Part shown: positions 5,529 through 8,140 of the stretch, in pieces
Layout: each line of letters opens with the position of its first letter
Position numbering within the stretch: position 1 is the first letter of the stretch
From: Candidatus Mcinerneyibacteriota bacterium
GTDB taxonomy: Bacteria > AUK180 > JAQVHJ01
Length of the DNA: 8,140 bases
Assembly (NCBI GenBank): GCA_030630935.1
Contig: DAOVMD010000122.1
Location: 1-8,140, forward strand
Direction: 5' to 3'
Made by a program: the position numbers and the translations under genes
Notes under the pieces: model-generated
What the model was told of the DNA's origin: nothing
What the model saw: only the letters and a program-made list of their open reading frames with translations
Database searches by the model: none

Positions 5529-6881
5529 ATGGGATTATTTTCATCTAAGGAAGAAAAGTTTCAAAAAGCATTTAATGAAGGTATGGATTTTTATCATCAA
5601 AAAGAATATGGTGAATCGATTCAGGAATTTAAAAAAGCATTAGATTACAAAGATGATTCAGTTGAATGCTTATACTTTTTAGGCTCTTCATATTTTAGAA
5701 GGGATGATAAAGAAAATGCACTTTTAATACTTAGAAAAGCTTTGAAGCTTGAACCTCAATACAGTGAGTTTTTTGAGAAAGAAGGTATGGAATATTATGA
5801 TAATGGCGATTATGAAGAAGCAAAACTTGTGTTTGAGGAAGGCTTATTGGTAACCCAGAATGAAAGTCTCATAGCCGCTTATGCTAATATCCTTTCCGTA
5901 GTTGGTGAATTGGAGGAAGCGATTAAAATCTTGACTAAGTTACTAAAAACAGCAAAAGATAAAAAATCGATTTACCTGGATTTAGCATTCTGTTATACCG
6001 AACTTGCCGATAAGACTAAAGCATTGCAGTATTTCTCAAAAGCACATAAGCTCGACCCTGAGAATACAAATATTTTGAATAATATCGGTCTCTTATATGC
6101 GAGGAATGATCAATATGACGAAGCTATAAAAATATTTAATAAGGCAGTTGAACTTGATCCGGATGATGCCTTAATTCATCATAACATAGGGAATATTTAT
6201 TTCTCAATAGGAAAATTTACGGATGCAGAGAGAGAATACTCCAAAGCAATCGAGATTGACCCGTCATTTGAAGGTGAAACAAATCTTAAAGGGATTGAGG
6301 ATTTTAATACAGGGAAATATTCGGATGAAGAAGAAGAGTTAATCAAATTAACTCAAACTAGTGAGAATAAAGCTGAACAATTTAATAGTCTTGGTTTATT
6401 CTATTTCAATAAAGGTAAGGTAGATATGTCAATAGAGTCTTTTAAAAAAGCTCTTGGAATTGTTTCTGATTATGCTGTATGTTATTCAAATCTGGGTTAT
6501 GCTTACGCTGAACAAGGTCTTTATTTTAAAGCTCTGCAAGCACTTAAAGACGCAATTAAAATTTTACCTGAAAGTGCTTATCTCCATAATAAACTTGCAA
6601 TATTCTATGAGAAACAAGGGAAATTTGAAGAAGCAGATAAGGAATTTGAATCATCTGCAAAATTTGATCCGCATTATGGGAATACTTTCTATTTAACCGG
6701 CTTACTTTGGGAATCAAGAGGCTTTATAAAACAAGCCCAGAGATTCTTCGATAAATTTATTAGATTTGGTATTGATCAAAATATGAAGGCTATTGCAGAA
6801 CAGAAATTGGCAAATATTAATATTTTACTTAAACAAAAAAGAGCAAAACAACCTGAAAAAATTGAAGAAGGAGATGAATAA
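5529..6881 (+). CDS. Large TPR-repeat protein, cytoplasmic
   Basis: A 450-residue protein composed of about twelve tetratricopeptide repeats of 34 residues, with no signal peptide or membrane segment. Strong copies include NILNNIGLLYARNDQYDEAI and ALIHHNIGNIYFSIGKFTDA, each ending in an A-x-E/K-L/I-D-P-type turn. One middle repeat (around GIEDFNTGKYSDEEEELIKL) is degenerate and very acidic. It probably marks a break between two TPR blocks. The C-terminus is a charged tail. TPR solenoids are protein-docking scaffolds, and the partner could be one of the co-encoded proteins. ATG at 5529 is preferred over TTG at 5520; AAAGG (5515-5519) lies 9 nt before it. It starts 2 nt after the HEAT gene stop and overlaps the next gene by 1 nt (TAATG). 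No enzymatic domain is seen. Confidence 0.85.
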   Translation: MGLFSSKEEKFQKAFNEGMDFYHQKEYGESIQEFKKALDYKDDSVECLYFLGSSYFRRDDKENALLILRKALKLEPQYSEFFEKEGMEYYDNGDYEEAKLVFEEGLLVTQNESLIAAYANILSVVGELEEAIKILTKLLKTAKDKKSIYLDLAFCYTELADKTKALQYFSKAHKLDPENTNILNNIGLLYARNDQYDEAIKIFNKAVELDPDDALIHHNIGNIYFSIGKFTDAEREYSKAIEIDPSFEGETNLKGIEDFNTGKYSDEEEELIKLTQTSENKAEQFNSLGLFYFNKGKVDMSIESFKKALGIVSDYAVCYSNLGYAYAEQGLYFKALQALKDAIKILPESAYLHNKLAIFYEKQGKFEEADKEFESSAKFDPHYGNTFYLTGLLWESRGFIKQAQRFFDKFIRFGIDQNMKAIAEQKLANINILLKQKRAKQPEKIEEGDE

Positions 6882-7336
6882 TGGGATATACTGAATTTCT
6901 TAAAAGCAATAAATTCTTTAAAAACCTTAATGATGAAGACCTCGCCTCATTAGAGAAATTCGCTGAACTAAAAAAGTTTCAAAAAAACGAAATGATATTT
7001 TCCGAAGAAGAAGCAGGGGATGAATTGTTCATTATTAAATCCGGAACCGTAAAAGTCTTACGCCAAATAAAAAATGAAGAGCAGACAATTGTAATATTAA
7101 ATCCTGGAGAGTTTTTTGGAGAGATGGCCCTCTTCGATAAATATCCCCGATCCGCATCCGTGAAAATGATGGATGATGGAGAGTTGGTAGTTTTAGAAAA
7201 ATCTGATTTTGAAGAGATGAAAACTAAGGTTCCTTCACTTGTCATTAAGTTAATGGAGATTGTGATTACAACTCTTTCAGATAGGTTAAGGCAGGCAAAT
7301 AGAAACTTTGAGGTAATTTCATTCTGGTTAACATAA
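6881..7336 (+). CDS. Stand-alone cyclic-nucleotide-binding domain protein (CRP-like, no HTH)
   Basis: A 151-residue protein consisting of one cNMP-binding domain. The N-terminal helices include the typical opening FLKSNKFFKNLNDEDLASLEKF. The beta-roll carries GDELFIIKSGTVKVL (46-60) and the phosphate-binding cassette FGEMALFDKYPRSASV (79-94). Both ligand-contacting positions of cAMP/cGMP-type cassettes are present: E81, for the ribose hydroxyl, and R90, for the cyclic phosphate. The C-terminal helix ends at LSDRLRQANRNFEVISFWLT, and there is no room for the winged helix that CRP/FNR regulators carry. It is therefore more likely a ligand-controlled partner or switch than a transcription factor. 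AAGGAG (6868-6873) sits 7 nt before the ATG, which overlaps the TPR stop (TAATG). The ligand is inferred. Confidence 0.88.
   Translation: MGYTEFLKSNKFFKNLNDEDLASLEKFAELKKFQKNEMIFSEEEAGDELFIIKSGTVKVLRQIKNEEQTIVILNPGEFFGEMALFDKYPRSASVKMMDDGELVVLEKSDFEEMKTKVPSLVIKLMEIVITTLSDRLRQANRNFEVISFWLT
7310..7323 (+). promoter_or_regulatory. Proposed ribosome binding site with AUU start for the last operon gene
   Basis: GAGG (7310-7313), then 7 nt, then ATT (7321-7323), in frame with the downstream secreted protein. It lies in the 3' end of the cNMP-binding gene, so coupling is likely. CTG at 7324 is an alternative. The TTG at 7432 has no Shine-Dalgarno and would cut off the signal peptide. Confidence 0.5.
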
Positions 7337-8016
7337 AATACTCCAGATCATTTTTAAAATATTTCGTACTTGTTTTTATAATTATTATCCCTACTATTGC
7401 TCAAGTTTATTCAACTAATATCCCTAAGTTTTTGTCAAAAAATGATATTTCATTTGGTTTATATTTTGGGAATGTGTACAATTATCAGTTCGGGTATGAT
7501 ATTATTAATGCTGAAGCTAATAACCTGAATGATAGTAGGATGCAAGTCAGAGGCTTATTTATTTCTAAACCAGTCTCAAAAATAATCGAAATGCGCCTTT
7601 CATATACAAATTTCAGCTGCTCTGGAATCCCGATAATTATTAAAGACAGAAGAAGTTATGCGTTTGATTTTCTTGTGAATAGTTTCTCTTTCGATCTGAA
7701 ATTTTTATTATTAAATAAATTTGGATTAAAAGTTGGATTGATTTCTAATCTTACAATGAACTATCAATTTTATCATGTTTATGAATTCTCTTACCCAAAT
7801 ATAAAAGAACTAAAAATTCGAGATGAATTTTATTTCGGGACCTCTCCAGGTATATCAATCGGGGTCCATTACCCGGATTCCGGCTTCGGGATTTACCTCG
7901 AAGTAAATAGGGAATATATAATTGAGAATAATAAATTTAAACATTACGGTAATATCTTGAAACTTATGTTCCAAATCTCATTTAAGAATGTTTTTAGGAA
8001 GGATTATTCTAAATGA
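7321..8016 (+). CDS. Predicted secreted beta-barrel (outer-membrane-like) protein, probable AUU start
   Basis: About 231 residues, not assigned to a named family. The frame is open from 7312, just after a stop at 7309-7311, and encodes a clear signal peptide: a basic start (NIKYSRSFLK), a hydrophobic core (YFVLVFIIIIPTIA), and likely cleavage near TIA|Q or VYS|T. The mature part alternates polar and hydrophobic residues in many strand-like stretches (ISFGLYFGNVYNYQF, GISIGVHY, GFGIYLEVNREYII, ILKLMFQISF), rich in Tyr and Phe. This suggests a small outer-membrane barrel. No ATG, GTG or TTG lies between the upstream stop and TTG at 7432, so I propose ATT at 7321 (or CTG at 7324) as the start. 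An indel in the sequence is an alternative explanation. It overlaps the cNMP-binding gene by 16 nt and ends the operon; no terminator is visible after it. Confidence 0.65.
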   Translation: MLVNIKYSRSFLKYFVLVFIIIIPTIAQVYSTNIPKFLSKNDISFGLYFGNVYNYQFGYDIINAEANNLNDSRMQVRGLFISKPVSKIIEMRLSYTNFSCSGIPIIIKDRRSYAFDFLVNSFSFDLKFLLLNKFGLKVGLISNLTMNYQFYHVYEFSYPNIKELKIRDEFYFGTSPGISIGVHYPDSGFGIYLEVNREYIIENNKFKHYGNILKLMFQISFKNVFRKDYSK

Positions 8017-8077
8017 TGGTAGTGTGAAAAGTAATATGAAAGAATATGAAACATAAAACAGCCCCGAAATCAGTTCT

Positions 8078-8109
8078 TTGACATACTAATTTCTATATTC
8101 TTGTATAAC
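8078..8109 (+). promoter_or_regulatory. Possible promoter for a gene beyond the window
   Basis: TTGACA (8078-8083) is an exact -35 consensus, but the -10 partner is unclear. TATAAC (8104-8109) gives a long 20-bp spacer, TTGTAT (8101-8106) has the right spacing but a poor match, and TATAAT (8114-8119) is too far away. The stretch 8017-8140 holds no gene, so a promoter for a downstream gene would make sense here. Confidence 0.35.
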
Positions 8110-8140
8110 TTAATATAATACTCTTGTTTATAACCTCTGA

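Noticed and set aside
6454-6696. 80-codon + strand open frame inside the TPR gene
   Set aside because: It is in a different frame from a continuous run of TPR motifs and has no Shine-Dalgarno; it is a shadow frame.
8017-8140. Small genes in the 3' end region
   Set aside because: The only starts give peptides of a few residues (for example an ATG followed by five codons); no coding signal or RNA gene is visible.
1-8140. CRISPR array, tRNA genes, insertion sequences or phage genes
   Set aside because: No spaced direct repeats, cloverleaf-like segments, transposase motifs or terminal inverted repeats were seen on either strand.

Overview
The window is AT-rich bacterial DNA and every gene lies on the + strand. 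Two genes carry lipobox signal peptides and the last looks like a secreted beta-barrel protein, so the host is most likely a diderm (double-membraned) bacterium. The broad style (low GC, HEAT and TPR proteins, an infC operon with a leader attenuator) would fit a lineage near the FCB group or an uncultured candidate phylum. I cannot place it from this sequence alone. No tRNA, rRNA, CRISPR array, transposase or phage gene is visible, and this looks like ordinary chromosome.

Region 1 (1-254) is the 3' end of an unrecognised gene. Region 2 (251-1562) is the translation operon infC-rpmI-rplT. It has a perfect TTGACA-17-TATAAT promoter, a leader of about 130 nt that ends in an intrinsic terminator (the layout of L20-type autogenous attenuation), an AUU start codon for IF3, and an unusually long 77-nt overlap between infC and rpmI. 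Region 3 (1590-3633) is a two-gene K+ uptake system of the Ktr/Trk type, with the membrane pore (KtrB/TrkH) followed by its RCK gating subunit (KtrA/TrkA). It starts only 27 bp after rplT, where pheST is found in many bacteria. The junction holds a 17-bp imperfect tandem duplication and a 16-bp perfect palindrome.

Region 4 (3643-8016) has its own TTGACT-17-TATAAT promoter, with an inverted repeat around the -35 box. It carries five tightly packed genes: a small NTF2-like lipoprotein, a HEAT-repeat lipoprotein, a large cytoplasmic TPR protein, a stand-alone cyclic-nucleotide-binding domain protein with no DNA-binding domain, and a predicted secreted beta-barrel protein. Three of the four junctions overlap (8 nt, 1 nt and a proposed 16 nt) and the fourth leaves a 2-nt gap, so the genes are probably translated in a coupled way. 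The last gene has no ATG/GTG/TTG that would include its signal peptide. The reading frame nevertheless runs back through a clear signal peptide to an AUU codon placed 7 nt after GAGG, which would be a second AUU start in this window. This five-gene set is the best candidate here for an undescribed envelope or signalling module, but its function cannot be read from the sequence. The last 124 bp hold no gene; a possible promoter for a gene beyond the window sits near 8078.
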